59,961 bases of DNA, taken from NCBI RefSeq assembly GCF_005144745.1, contig NZ_SWKK01000024.1, positions 1-59,961 of the forward strand. Reading direction: 5' to 3'. Of this stretch, positions 1 to 9,452 are shown one piece after another (positions within the stretch are counted from its first letter, which is position 1; each line of letters opens with the position of its first letter). Source of the stretch: Flavobacterium sp. ASW18X (GTDB taxonomy: Bacteria > Bacteroidota > Bacteroidia > Flavobacteriales > Flavobacteriaceae). The notes under the pieces are model-generated. The model did not search any database and had not been told where the DNA came from. It saw only the letters and a list, made by a program, of their open reading frames with translations. Both the position numbers and the translations under genes were made by a program.

Positions 1-84
1 CAAAGTTGGTAGAAGAGTTTGAACAAAAAGGCGTACATTTCAAGAGTATTCAGGAAAGTTTTATCGACACCACTTCCCCCCATG
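1..84. repeat. Terminal overlap, left copy (circular closure)
   Basis: Bases 1-84 are identical to 59878-59961. The recombinase reading frame continues uninterrupted when the right copy is joined to the sequence after the left copy, which is what an assembly overlap of a circular molecule looks like. The unique circle is then 59,877 bp. A true terminally redundant linear molecule is the alternative, but plasmid gene content makes it unlikely. Confidence 0.93.
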
Positions 85-446
85 GTCGATTCATATTTAA
101 CATTTTTGCCTCCGTGGCCCAATTAGAAAGAGATATCATAATAGAAAGAACACGAGCGGGCTTGGAAAGCTCCAGGCGTAGGGGCGTTAGAATAGGCAGA
201 AAACCTGGACTAAGCAAAAAGGCAGAACAAAAAGCTATTTTGGCGGAACGCTATTATAGAGATAACGAATTAAGCGTTGAAGAAATCATGAAACTTATTG
301 ATGTGGGCTCCAAGAAAACTCTTTATAAATATCTTGCCATTCGTGGACGTAGGACATGTAAAGAATGTGGTTCTTTGTTTTGGGATAAAGAACAAGAATT
401 GGATAATTCCTATTGTAAAGAGCATTTTAAAATTAGGAAGAGTTAA
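1..446 (+). CDS. Serine recombinase (resolvase/invertase family), C-terminal part of gene split by the joint
   Basis: This is the 3' part of a gene that starts at 59652; the whole product is 223 aa. Bases 1-2 complete an Ala codon begun at 59877. The part here carries the end of the catalytic domain (an FNIFASVAQLERDII segment followed by a basic ERTRAGLESSRRRG stretch, typical of the long E helix), then a helix-turn-helix DNA-binding region. After the HTH comes an unusual C-terminal tail with C-x2-C (CKEC), a further Cys about 15 residues later and a CKEH ending, which looks like a small zinc-binding module. Family members cut and rejoin DNA through a serine-DNA intermediate, usually for resolution or inversion. 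Here it may resolve plasmid dimers or cointegrates, or mobilise the neighbouring cargo. Confidence 0.9.
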   Translation, partial: KLVEEFEQKGVHFKSIQESFIDTTSPHGRFIFNIFASVAQLERDIIIERTRAGLESSRRRGVRIGRKPGLSKKAEQKAILAERYYRDNELSVEEIMKLIDVGSKKTLYKYLAIRGRRTCKECGSLFWDKEQELDNSYCKEHFKIRKS

Positions 447-497
447 ATAAGGAAAACATGTCGCTTAAATGTGATTTTATAAAACTTAGAATTGAAA

Positions 498-2309
498 ATG
501 AACTTAGATACACAAAGCTTACAACCAATCATAAATTTCATCTGGACTGTTGCAGATGATGTTCTGATAAACAAATACCTTGAAAATCAATATCAAGACG
601 TAATACTACCAATGACCGTTTTGAGAAGGTTGGATCTCGCTCTAGAAACCACAAAAGACAAAGTGCTGAAAACTCACAACAAGTTTAAATCCAAAATGGA
701 CAATTTGGATGGACTTTTAACAAGTGAAACTCACGGTTCTGGATTGGCGTTTTACAACACTTCGCCATACACAATGAAAAAGTTGTTGGATGACCCTAAA
801 AACATTGACAGCAACTTTGAAGATTACCTAAACGGATTTTCTGAAAATGTACAAGACATCATTTCTAAATTTAAGTTTAGAAACCAATTAGAAACTTTGG
901 AAAATGGCGGAATCACTTTTTCGCTCATTGAAAAATTCTGTAACCCAAAAGTAGAATTGCGACCTGAAAAAATATCACCTATGGCAATGGGTTATATGTT
1001 TGAAGACTTAATTCGCAGATTTAACGAAAAAACCAATGCAGCAGCAGGACGTCACTTTACACCAAGAGAAATCATTGAGTTAATGACCCATTTGGTGTAT
1101 TTGCCTGTAAAAGACCAAATACAAAACGGAACGTTTTTAGTATACGACCCTTGTGCAGGTTCTGGTGCAATGTTGACGCAATCTAAAAAATATGCCACCA
1201 ACCCTGATGGCGAAATAAAATCAAAAGCAACTTTTCATTTATACGGACAAGAGAATACCGGCGAAATGTACGCCACTTGTAAATCGGATATGTTGCTTAA
1301 AAATGAAGACCCAGATAAAATAAAATTTGGCTCAACATTAAGCGAATACGGTTTTGAACCCAACTTGAAATTCAACTTTATGTTGACCAATCCACCTTAT
1401 GGTACAAGTTGGAAGCAAGACATAGAAAACCTAAATGTGGGTACAGGCAAAAAAGTAGAAATAAACGACAGACGTTTTAACCTACCTATTAAAAACTTTA
1501 AAGGCGAACTAGAAGAAAAATGCTTGACCTCTCGTAGCAATGACGGACAGTTAATGTTTATGTTACATATGCTCTCTAAAATGAAAGACCCAAAAGATGG
1601 TGGTAGCCGCATTGCTTCTGTTCATAATGGTTCTGCACTATTTACAGGAGATGCAGGAAGTGGCGAAAGTGGCATACGCCAATACATTTTAGAAAACGAT
1701 TTACTAGAATGTATTATACAATTGCCAAACGATATGTTTTACAACACAGGTATTGCCACCTATATCTGGATTTTAAGCAATGTAAAAGAAGATAAACGAA
1801 AAGGAAAGGTACAATTGATAAATGCTTCTTCCAAAGATATTTTCACTAAGAAGATGAGAAAAGGTCTTGGAGATAAAAAAGTAGAATTGACTTCTACTCA
1901 TATTGAAAAGATTCAAAAAATCTATTTTGATTTTGAAGAAAATGAATATTCTAAAATATTTGACAATGAGGATTTTGGCTTTTATCAAATAACTACACAT
2001 CAACCAGAAAGAAACGAAAACGGAACTATTGTAACCGATAAAAAAGGAAATCCAAAATCGGATAAAGACCTAAAAGATTCAGAGAATGTACCAATGAAAG
2101 AGAATATAGACGACTATTTTGCGCGTGAAGTATTGCCTTTTGCAGAAAATGCTTGGTACGACAAAAAGAAAATGAAAGTAGGCTACGATATTGCTTTCAA
2201 TAAATATTTTTATGAATATGAAAGTCTAAGAAGTCTTGAAGATATTTCTAATGAAATTGTTGCCTTAGAAGCTGAAACAGATGGTTTGTTAAAGGAAATT
2301 GTTGAGTAA
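498..2309 (+). CDS. hsdM: Type I restriction-modification system, DNA methyltransferase subunit HsdM
   Basis: About 603 aa, a normal HsdM length. It has an N-terminal HsdM_N-type helical region and then an N6-adenine methyltransferase domain. The SAM-binding motif DPCAGSG lies near residues 217-223 and the catalytic NPPYG near 298-302. A GRHFTPREIIELM segment, typical of HsdM, precedes motif I. HsdM with HsdS methylates adenine in a bipartite target and also forms part of the HsdR2M2S restriction complex. I place the start at ATG 498; an in-frame TTG at 492 would add two residues. The stop at 2307-2309 directly abuts the hsdS start, so the genes are co-transcribed and probably translationally coupled. 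Confidence 0.95.
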   Translation: MNLDTQSLQPIINFIWTVADDVLINKYLENQYQDVILPMTVLRRLDLALETTKDKVLKTHNKFKSKMDNLDGLLTSETHGSGLAFYNTSPYTMKKLLDDPKNIDSNFEDYLNGFSENVQDIISKFKFRNQLETLENGGITFSLIEKFCNPKVELRPEKISPMAMGYMFEDLIRRFNEKTNAAAGRHFTPREIIELMTHLVYLPVKDQIQNGTFLVYDPCAGSGAMLTQSKKYATNPDGEIKSKATFHLYGQENTGEMYATCKSDMLLKNEDPDKIKFGSTLSEYGFEPNLKFNFMLTNPPYGTSWKQDIENLNVGTGKKVEINDRRFNLPIKNFKGELEEKCLTSRSNDGQLMFMLHMLSKMKDPKDGGSRIASVHNGSALFTGDAGSGESGIRQYILENDLLECIIQLPNDMFYNTGIATYIWILSNVKEDKRKGKVQLINASSKDIFTKKMRKGLGDKKVELTSTHIEKIQKIYFDFEENEYSKIFDNEDFGFYQITTHQPERNENGTIVTDKKGNPKSDKDLKDSENVPMKENIDDYFAREVLPFAENAWYDKKKMKVGYDIAFNKYFYEYESLRSLEDISNEIVALEAETDGLLKEIVE

Positions 2310-3650
2310 ATGAAGAAACTAAAGCAATATCCAGAATATTATGATTCAGAGGTCGAATGGCTTAGATATGTTCCGAGTCATTGGGAAGTTGTTAAGTCAA
2401 AACGAATTTTTGTTGAGACTTCAATTAAAGGTTTTCCAGATGAGGAGTTACTAGCCGCAACCCAAACTAAAGGTGTTATTCCTAAATCGTTATATGGCAA
2501 TACAACAGTTACTGCTACAAAAAACTTTGAAACCTTAAAATTAGTTGAAAAGGGAGATTTTGTCATTAGCTTGAGGTCTTTTCAAGGAGGTATTGAATAT
2601 GCTCATTATAGAGGAATTATTAGTCCTGCCTACACTATCTTAAAACCACAAGAAGAAGTTGTTCATAAATACTACAGATACCTTTTAAAATCTAAGAGGT
2701 ACATTAGTGGACTTACCCTTTTAGTAACAGGAATTAGAGAAGGTCAAAATATTGATACTTCGAAGTTTAAAGATTCCTATTTACCACTTCCACCAAAACA
2801 AGAACAAACCATCATAGCCAACTTTCTCGACTACAAAACCGAGAAAATAAACCGTTTTATCAAAAAGAAAAAACAGCTTATCGAATTACTTAATGAGCAA
2901 AAAGCGGCCATTATCAACCAAGCAGTTACCAAAGGTATCAACCCAAATGCACCAATGAAAGATTCTGGTATAGAGTGGTTGGGCGAAATTCCTGAACATT
3001 GGCAAGTTTCTCGTTTTAAGAATATATGTAAAGTCAGACAAGGACTTCAAATTGCTCAATCAGACAGACTAGATTCAAAAGAGGATAATTGTTATGAATA
3101 CATCACTATCAAATCAATTAATAATCCAACAAATCCTAAAGAATATATTCAAAATCCAAGCAAAAATGTTATTTGCGCTAAAGATGATATTCTAGTAAGT
3201 AGAACAGGTTCAACAGGAGAAATTGTAACTAATGTTGAAGGTGTATTTCATAATAACTTCTTCCTGGTAAATTATTATAGAAATAAGGTAAAAAAAGAAT
3301 TTCTCTTTTATTATTTGACATCATCTTTAATTAAGGAGCACTTATTACTTGTAGCAGGTACTACAACAGTTTCTGACTTAAATCACGGTGAATTTTACAA
3401 AACCCCATTTTTCGAATTTCCGTTAGAAGAACAAAAACAAATCGTCAATTATATTGAAACCGAAACTCAAAAAATAACCAAAACCATTTCAACCATTGAA
3501 AAAGAAATCACTTTAGTAGAAGAATACAAAACGGCATTAATAGCAGAAGCAGTTACAGGGAAAATAGATGTAATAGATTTTAAACTACCAACCCAAGAAA
3601 CACCTTTGGCAATGGTAGCAGAAGAAGCTGCTAATTACAACAAGCGTTAA
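2310..3650 (+). CDS. hsdS: Type I restriction-modification system, specificity subunit HsdS
   Basis: 446 aa with the internal duplication typical of HsdS. Each half begins with the same kind of phrase: DSEVEWLRYVPSHWEVVKSK near the N-terminus, and DSGIEWLGEIPEHWQVSRFK near residue 216. These open two target-recognition domains. Each domain is followed by a helical conserved region (PPKQEQTIIANFLDYKTEKI and LEEQKQIVNYIETETQKI). Each domain reads half of the split DNA target and the helices set the spacing and bind HsdM. The ATG follows the hsdM stop with no gap. The target sequence cannot be read from the protein. Confidence 0.95.
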   Translation: MKKLKQYPEYYDSEVEWLRYVPSHWEVVKSKRIFVETSIKGFPDEELLAATQTKGVIPKSLYGNTTVTATKNFETLKLVEKGDFVISLRSFQGGIEYAHYRGIISPAYTILKPQEEVVHKYYRYLLKSKRYISGLTLLVTGIREGQNIDTSKFKDSYLPLPPKQEQTIIANFLDYKTEKINRFIKKKKQLIELLNEQKAAIINQAVTKGINPNAPMKDSGIEWLGEIPEHWQVSRFKNICKVRQGLQIAQSDRLDSKEDNCYEYITIKSINNPTNPKEYIQNPSKNVICAKDDILVSRTGSTGEIVTNVEGVFHNNFFLVNYYRNKVKKEFLFYYLTSSLIKEHLLLVAGTTTVSDLNHGEFYKTPFFEFPLEEQKQIVNYIETETQKITKTISTIEKEITLVEEYKTALIAEAVTGKIDVIDFKLPTQETPLAMVAEEAANYNKR

Positions 3651-3655
3651 CAAAA

Positions 3656-5317
3656 ATGAGTACCGTACAAAACATACAACACAAATTACAAGAGCTTATA
3701 AACCAAGGCTATGAAAATGAGATAGTAGAGTTTAAAGAAGCTAAACGTAACTATGATTTTAGTAAACTGGGCAAATATTTTTCGGCATTAAGTAATGAAG
3801 CCAACTTAAACAACAAAAGAGTTGCTTGGTTAGTATTTGGTATGAAGGATAGCGATAAATCTTATGTAAATACTCAGTTTAGAACAAATCCAACAGACCT
3901 TTTAAGCCTTAAAGCAGAGATTGCTAACCATACCACAAACCGCATAACATTTATAGAGATACACGAAATCAATGATACCAAAGGGCGTGTGTTATTATTT
4001 GAAATTCCTGCCGCACCACAGGGTATCCCCGTAGCTTTTAAAGGGCATTACTACGGTAGAGATGGTGAAGAATTACAACCGCTTAACATAGAGGAGTTAG
4101 AACGTATACGTAAACAAGCCATAAATATAGATTGGAGTATCGGCATAGTTGAAAAAGCCACCCTTGCAGATTTATCTGAAGAAGCCATTGCAAAAGCAAG
4201 ACAATCTTTTAAAACTAAAAACCCAAACCTTATAGATGATATTGATTCTTGGAACGATAAGACATTCTTGAACAAGGCAAAAGTTACTATACAAGGAAAA
4301 ATTACAAGAGCGGCAATTTTGTTATTGGGAAAACCAGAATCGGAGCATTTTTTAAATCCAGCTACAAGTAAAATAACTTGGATTTTAAAGGACAGAGATA
4401 ATATAGAGAAGGATTATGAGCACTTTAGATGTCCACTAATTTTAAGTGCAGAAAAAGTGTATGCTAAGATTAGGAACCTTAAGTATCGCTATATTCCAGA
4501 TGGCACTCTTTTTCCCGAAGAAGTGGACCAGTTTGATCCTTATATTATTCGAGAAGCCTTAAATAACTGTATTGCCCATCAAGATTACACATTGGGCGGG
4601 AGAATTACAGTTGTTGAAAACGAAGATGGTGTCCTCATTTTTAGTAATGTAGGAAAATTTATTCCCAAAAATGTTGAGGAAGTTGTTATTAGTGATGCAC
4701 CAGAACCTAAGTACAGAAATCGGTTTTTAGCAGATGCTATGGTAAATTTAAATATGATTGATACCATAGGAAGTGGCATAAAAAAGATGTTTATCATCCA
4801 AAAACGAAAATACTTTCCACTACCAGAATATGATATTTTAGATAATAAAGTAAAAGTTACTATTACAGGTAAAGTAATTGACATTAATTATGCCCGAAAA
4901 TTAGCTACGGTGAGTGACTTAAGCTTGTCAGATATTATTTCTCTCGATAAAGTGGCAAAAGGGAAGCCTTTAGGTAAGATAGAAATAAAAGAGTTAAAAA
5001 AGAAAGGCTTGATTGAAGGTAGAAAGCCAAATTTTCATATTGCTGCTTCTGTAGCTGTAGTTACTGGAGAAAAAGGAAGATATATCAAGCAAAGGGGTAT
5101 TGATGATGATTATTGCCAAAAAATTATAATTGATTATTTAGAAAAATTTGGCGAAGGAAAACGTTCGGATTTTGAAGGCATACTTTTAGACAAACTGCCG
5201 GATGTTTTAGACGAAACTCAGAAGCAAAATAAAGTAAAGAATAATCTACAAAAGCTTAGGAAGGAAGGAGTAATTGAGCCAGATGGAAAAATTTGGAAAA
5301 TGTCTAAGGCGAAATAG
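3656..5317 (+). CDS. AlbA_2/Schlafen-type putative nucleic-acid-binding protein inside the hsd operon
   Basis: 553 aa. The N-terminus (residues about 15-120) has the AlbA_2 (formerly 'divergent AAA-4') pattern, ENEIVEFKEAK followed by GKYFSALSNEAN and LVFGM. The middle shows an IREALNNCIAHQDY segment and a GRITVVENEDGVLIFSN segment typical of the RecG-like/HATPase-type region that accompanies this domain in transcriptional-regulator-like proteins. The C-terminus looks like winged-helix repeats (KIEIKELKKKGLIEGR; RKEGVIEPDGKIWKM). It sits 5 bp after hsdS and 49 bp before hsdR, so it belongs to the operon. Such genes often accompany type I systems; their role is unsettled, with regulation or accessory defence both possible. 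Confidence 0.8.
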   Translation: MSTVQNIQHKLQELINQGYENEIVEFKEAKRNYDFSKLGKYFSALSNEANLNNKRVAWLVFGMKDSDKSYVNTQFRTNPTDLLSLKAEIANHTTNRITFIEIHEINDTKGRVLLFEIPAAPQGIPVAFKGHYYGRDGEELQPLNIEELERIRKQAINIDWSIGIVEKATLADLSEEAIAKARQSFKTKNPNLIDDIDSWNDKTFLNKAKVTIQGKITRAAILLLGKPESEHFLNPATSKITWILKDRDNIEKDYEHFRCPLILSAEKVYAKIRNLKYRYIPDGTLFPEEVDQFDPYIIREALNNCIAHQDYTLGGRITVVENEDGVLIFSNVGKFIPKNVEEVVISDAPEPKYRNRFLADAMVNLNMIDTIGSGIKKMFIIQKRKYFPLPEYDILDNKVKVTITGKVIDINYARKLATVSDLSLSDIISLDKVAKGKPLGKIEIKELKKKGLIEGRKPNFHIAASVAVVTGEKGRYIKQRGIDDDYCQKIIIDYLEKFGEGKRSDFEGILLDKLPDVLDETQKQNKVKNNLQKLRKEGVIEPDGKIWKMSKAK

Positions 5318-5362
5318 TTTAGACATTTTTTAGACATTTTTTAGACAAAACTTAGACATTCT
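5316..5362. repeat. Short tandem repeat TTTAGACA(T) between the AlbA_2 gene and hsdR
   Basis: Four near-identical 8-mers (TTTAGACA three times and CTTAGACA once) are packed into the intergenic stretch, with T-runs between them. They begin at the stop codon of the upstream gene and end just before the hsdR start. They could bind a regulator, or reflect slippage-prone sequence that tunes hsdR expression. No terminator hairpin is seen. Confidence 0.6.
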
Positions 5363-5366
5363 AAAA

Positions 5367-8300
5367 ATGAGTAAAATCACCAATACAAAAGAAAACGGCT
5401 TTGAAAAGCATATTGTTGATTATTTAGTTGACAACAATAACTATGTAGAAAGAGAAAACACCAACTACGATAATATTAATTGTATTGATGAAGCGTTGTT
5501 ATTTCAGTTTTTAGAAGCTACGCAACCCAAAGCAGTTGAAAAATTAAAACGCTACCATAAAGACCTTTACCAACAAAAAATAGTAAAACGCTTAAACGAC
5601 CAAATAAAACAAAAAGGCGTTATTGAAGTATTACGCAAAGGCATTGTAGATGGCTTTACAGATACTAAGCTACGCTTGTTTTATGATAAGCCAGTTTCTG
5701 CATACAACCAAAAAGCAAACGCACTTTACCAAGCCAATATTTTTTCGGCTATGCGACAAGTGTATTTTTCGCCTCAAAATAAAAAGTCACTTGACATTGT
5801 TACGTTTATCAATGGTTTGCCAATCATCAGTTTTGAGTTAAAAAATGAACTTACCAAACAAACGGTTGAACACGCCATTAAACAATATAAAACAGACAGA
5901 GACCCAAATGAGGAAATTTTCCGTTTTGGTCGTTTGGTAGTCAACTTTGCAGTAGATACCGAAGAAGTTTGGATGTGTACAGAATTAAAAGGTCAAAAAT
6001 CGTTCTTTTTACCATTCAATAAAGGCTATAAAAACGGAGCAGGCAATCCGCCAAAAGATGGTATTCGCACAGACTATTTATGGAAAGAGGTATTAACCAA
6101 AGATAGTTTAACTAACATCATTCAGAACTTTTCGCAAATCATTACCGAAGAAAAAGAGTATGTAGATTCCAAAGGCAAAAAGCGAATTAAAAAAGTTAAG
6201 AAACTCATTTTTCCAAGGTTTCATCAATTAACCGCAGTTCGTCAAATTTTAAAAGATGCTCAAGAAAACGGAACTGGTCAAAAATACTTAATTCAACATT
6301 CGGCAGGTTCTGGTAAAAGTAATTCTATTTCTTGGTTGGCGCATCAATTAGTAGGCTTACACAACAAAGCTGGAGACCAGACCATTTTTGATACGGTTAT
6401 TGTAATTACAGACCGTAGAGTTTTAGATAAACAAATACGAGAAAACATAAAACAATACCAACAAGTAAAAGGTGTTGTAGAAGCCATAACAGAAGGAAGT
6501 AAACAGCTAAAAACGGCTTTAGAAGAAGGTAAAAAAATCATTATTACTACTATTCAAAAGTTCCCTCATATTGTAGAAGATATTGCAGATTTACCAGGAA
6601 ATAATTTTGGAATCATCATAGACGAAGCTCATAGTAGTTTGAGTGGTCAAATGGCTAGAAAACTAAATGAAACGTTAGCCAAAGTTTCAGACGAACAAGA
6701 ACTACAAGAAGATTTGCAAGACTATGATGAAAATGAAAGTAGCAAAGTAACAGGCGAAGATTTAATTAGAACAATGATTAAATCTAGAAAACTGTTAGAC
6801 AATGCAAGTTATTTCGCCTTTACTGCAACACCAAAAAATAAGACTTTAGAATTATTTGGCGTTCCTTATCAAGAAGATGGTAAAACCAAATTTAGAGCCT
6901 TTCATTTATACTCAATGAAACAAGCTATTGAAGAAGGTTTTATAAAAGATGTATTGCAAAACTATACAACGTATCAAAGTTATTATGCCTTATTAAAACG
7001 TATAGAAGAAGACCCAGAGTATGACAAAAAGAAAGCTCAAAAGAAACTAAAAGCTTACGTAGAAAGTCACGAACACGCCATAAAAAAGAAAGCCATTCTA
7101 ATGATTAATCATTTTATGGATGCTGTTATTGGTCAGAAAAAAATGGGTGGTAAAGCCAAAGCAATGATGGTTACAAGTAGTCGTGCCAATGCTGTAAAAT
7201 ATAAAAAGGCTTTTGACCAATATTTAAAAGACATCAATAGTCCGTATAAAGCAGTTGTAGGTTTTTCTGGAGAAATTGATGGAGAAACAGAAAGTTCATT
7301 AAATGGTTTTCCAAGTGCAAACATTCCAGATGAATTTGAAAAAGACGACTATCGTTTTTTATTAGTAGCAAATAAATTCCAAACAGGTTTTGACCAGCCT
7401 TTGTTACACACAATGTTTGTAGATAAAAAATTAGGTGGTGTAAATGCGGTTCAAACATTATCTCGTTTAAACAGAAGTCATCCTTTAAAACAAGATACTT
7501 TTGTTTTAGATTTTGCCAATACAGCAGAAGAAATTGAAAATGCTTTTAAACCTTATTTTGAAAGCACAATTTTGGGTGAAGAAACAGACCCAAATAAATT
7601 GTTTGATTTACAAGATGCTTTAGACAATTATCAAGTGTATTCACGTGAGCAAGTAGAAGAATTTTCAAATAAAATACTTGCTAATGTTCCTGTTGACCAG
7701 TTACACGCCTTATTAGATGAATCAAGCGATATTTTCAGAAACGATTTAGAAGAAGAGCATCAAGCAGATTTTAGAGCAAAAGTAAAAACCTATGTTCGTT
7801 TGTATATTTTTCTTTCTCAAATTGTGGAATTTGAAAATGCGTATTTGGAAAGACTTTATATTTTCTTAAATCACTTACAAAATAAATTAGGCGGAGATAC
7901 TTCTGTAGATTTAGCTCAAGGAATTTTGGATAATATTGATATGGATAGTTATCGATTGCAATTGGAATCCACTACCAATGTTGTTTTAGAACAAGGTGAA
8001 GATTTAAAGCCTATTCCGACTGAAATGCGTGGTGGCGTAAATGAACCTGAAATTGACCGACTTTCAAGCATTATTCAAACTTTTAATGACAGATATGGAA
8101 CTGAATTTGAAGATACAGACAAAGTGAGAAAAATGGCTGTGGATATTGCAGAAGGAGTTATGAATAATGAGGAAATGAAAAACTCAATGGCATATTCAGA
8201 TGAACAGAACGCAAAAATTACGAATGACAAAGTTGTAGCTGACGAAATGCTTAAACATATAAACTCGAATTTCAATTTTTACAAACATTATTCTGACAAC

Positions 8301-8375
8301 AAAGAATTTAAAGAAGATGTGAATAATATGATTTTCGGACTAGTAAAAGAAATGTTGAGAGAAGGACTTCGGTAA
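5367..8375 (+). CDS. hsdR: Type I restriction-modification system, endonuclease/translocase subunit HsdR
   Basis: 1002 aa, full length for HsdR. The N-terminal nuclease has a PD-(D/E)xK arrangement: D143 in SLDIVTF, then E157-L-K159 in ISFELKNE. The SF2 motor follows, with Walker A SAGSGKS at 312-318, DEAH at 419-422, a FAFTATP motif III, and a C-terminal VANKFQTGFDQP plus LSRLNRSHP motif pair (V and VI). The C-terminal helical region probably docks on HsdM. It translocates unmethylated DNA using ATP and cuts at a distance. All the core catalytic motifs I looked for are intact, so the system looks functional. Confidence 0.96.
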   Translation: MSKITNTKENGFEKHIVDYLVDNNNYVERENTNYDNINCIDEALLFQFLEATQPKAVEKLKRYHKDLYQQKIVKRLNDQIKQKGVIEVLRKGIVDGFTDTKLRLFYDKPVSAYNQKANALYQANIFSAMRQVYFSPQNKKSLDIVTFINGLPIISFELKNELTKQTVEHAIKQYKTDRDPNEEIFRFGRLVVNFAVDTEEVWMCTELKGQKSFFLPFNKGYKNGAGNPPKDGIRTDYLWKEVLTKDSLTNIIQNFSQIITEEKEYVDSKGKKRIKKVKKLIFPRFHQLTAVRQILKDAQENGTGQKYLIQHSAGSGKSNSISWLAHQLVGLHNKAGDQTIFDTVIVITDRRVLDKQIRENIKQYQQVKGVVEAITEGSKQLKTALEEGKKIIITTIQKFPHIVEDIADLPGNNFGIIIDEAHSSLSGQMARKLNETLAKVSDEQELQEDLQDYDENESSKVTGEDLIRTMIKSRKLLDNASYFAFTATPKNKTLELFGVPYQEDGKTKFRAFHLYSMKQAIEEGFIKDVLQNYTTYQSYYALLKRIEEDPEYDKKKAQKKLKAYVESHEHAIKKKAILMINHFMDAVIGQKKMGGKAKAMMVTSSRANAVKYKKAFDQYLKDINSPYKAVVGFSGEIDGETESSLNGFPSANIPDEFEKDDYRFLLVANKFQTGFDQPLLHTMFVDKKLGGVNAVQTLSRLNRSHPLKQDTFVLDFANTAEEIENAFKPYFESTILGEETDPNKLFDLQDALDNYQVYSREQVEEFSNKILANVPVDQLHALLDESSDIFRNDLEEEHQADFRAKVKTYVRLYIFLSQIVEFENAYLERLYIFLNHLQNKLGGDTSVDLAQGILDNIDMDSYRLQLESTTNVVLEQGEDLKPIPTEMRGGVNEPEIDRLSSIIQTFNDRYGTEFEDTDKVRKMAVDIAEGVMNNEEMKNSMAYSDEQNAKITNDKVVADEMLKHINSNFNFYKHYSDNKEFKEDVNNMIFGLVKEMLREGLR

Positions 8376-8497
8376 GTTTGATATAATTAAATTGAAGACA
8401 TATGGGATTTATAGCCTGTTTTAAGATTTAGTAGTTTTATACAAAAAAGATATACATTATTACGTATATCCACGAATGATAAGTTTACATCCGTAAA

Positions 8498-8968
8498 ATG
8501 ACGGATATTCAATTGTTGGTAGTAATTAAAATGACGTGGTTTAAAAACATATTCAAGAAAATGACCTCCAGTAACTACGAAGAAACTTTAGATTTTATCT
8601 GGTGTTTGATAGGTAACGCTGTTGAGGAAAGAGAGTATGGCGAAGAAAAAGAATTAAAAAGTGGAACCAAACACTTTAGACCTGGAGCAAAATTATATTG
8701 TTTTCCTCCTCTTTGGGGGGATGGTTATGAAAAAATCAAAGTCATTGGACTTCCCAGAAAAAGTAAAAAGAAGATAACTGTAGTAATGAAATCTAACCTG
8801 GTTACTAATTGGAGGAAACAAAAGGTATATGATCAGTATATTATTGATACTATGATTGAGAATGGTGGATGGGATTACAGTGCAGATTCCCACAAACGAC
8901 TGGATATTTTAGTTGATTCATTAAAAAAAAAAATAGAACTACTACCAACACTATGTAAAATGCATTAA
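8498..8968 (+). CDS. Hypothetical protein between the RM and Thoeris-like modules
   Basis: 156 aa, not recognised. The protein is soluble, basic, with a Trp-rich N-terminus (MTWFKNIFKK if started at ATG 8531) and a central KHFRPGAKLYCFPPLWGDGYEKIKVIG segment that looks like a small beta-rich domain. The first ATG (8498) adds 11 residues; the internal ATG at 8531 may be the true start because the MTWFKNIFKK start is more typical. It stands alone between hsdR and the TIR genes and is followed by an inverted repeat, so it may be an immunity or cargo gene of its own. Confidence 0.6.
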   Translation: MTDIQLLVVIKMTWFKNIFKKMTSSNYEETLDFIWCLIGNAVEEREYGEEKELKSGTKHFRPGAKLYCFPPLWGDGYEKIKVIGLPRKSKKKITVVMKSNLVTNWRKQKVYDQYIIDTMIENGGWDYSADSHKRLDILVDSLKKKIELLPTLCKMH

Positions 8969-9000
8969 AACGCATCTTACATTAAACGTTGTGGTGCATT
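8957..9000. repeat. Left inverted repeat flanking the TIR-caspase block
   Basis: The 10-mer GTTGTGGTGC at 8987-8996 is the exact reverse complement of GCACCACAAC at 10835-10844. The two lie just outside the three-gene TIR-TIR-caspase block. The left copy also sits in a local hairpin (AAATGCA near 8957 and TGCATTT at 8994-9000). This bracketing suggests the block moves or was acquired as one unit. Confidence 0.5.
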
Positions 9001-9027
9001 TAGAGAAACATCCTGCTGAATAAGAAT

Positions 9028-9447
9028 ATGGGTTTATTAGATTTTATTTTCGGAGCAGAAAAAGAAAGACGGAAAAGAATTTTTATAAGTTTTGCAATTG
9101 AAGATATTGAATATAGAGATTATCTGGTTAGACAAGCGAGAAAAAACAATTCCCCATTTGACTTTATTGATATGTCTGCAAAAAAGGCTTGGAAACAAAG
9201 CGAATGGAAACAGAAGTGTAGAACTAAGATAAAAGGTTGCGATGGAGTAATTGCTTTAATAAGTAAAAGAACCTATTTAGCAAGTGGTGCAAGATGGGAA
9301 ATAAAATGTGCTTTAGAGGAGAAAATACCAACTATTGGTATGCAAATAAAATGGAACGATAAAGGTGCTAAACCTAAAGAATTAAAAAACAGAAAAGTAA
9401 TCCGATGGACTTGGGATAATATCTCTAATTTCATTGACAAAATTTAA
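9028..9447 (+). CDS. TIR-like (ThsB/DUF1863-type) protein, candidate Thoeris sensor 1
   Basis: 139 aa. After a short N-terminal extension the TIR-like fold begins with KRIFISFAIEDIEYRDYLV. Next come a FDFIDMS strand, a GCDGVIALIS strand, and SGARWEIKCALEEK with Glu91 at the position of the conserved TIR catalytic Glu. ThsB-family proteins sense phage and turn NAD+ into a cyclic ADP-ribose isomer that activates an effector. The gene lies 5 bp before a second TIR gene and the caspase gene, so the three form an operon. Family assignment is from motifs; the signal produced is not known. Confidence 0.85.
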   Translation: MGLLDFIFGAEKERRKRIFISFAIEDIEYRDYLVRQARKNNSPFDFIDMSAKKAWKQSEWKQKCRTKIKGCDGVIALISKRTYLASGARWEIKCALEEKIPTIGMQIKWNDKGAKPKELKNRKVIRWTWDNISNFIDKI

Positions 9448-9452
9448 AATAT

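Noticed and set aside
1-84. Terminal direct repeats as in a phage or transposon
   Set aside because: The recombinase frame continues through the joint and the gene content is plasmid, so the repeat is an assembly overlap of a circle.
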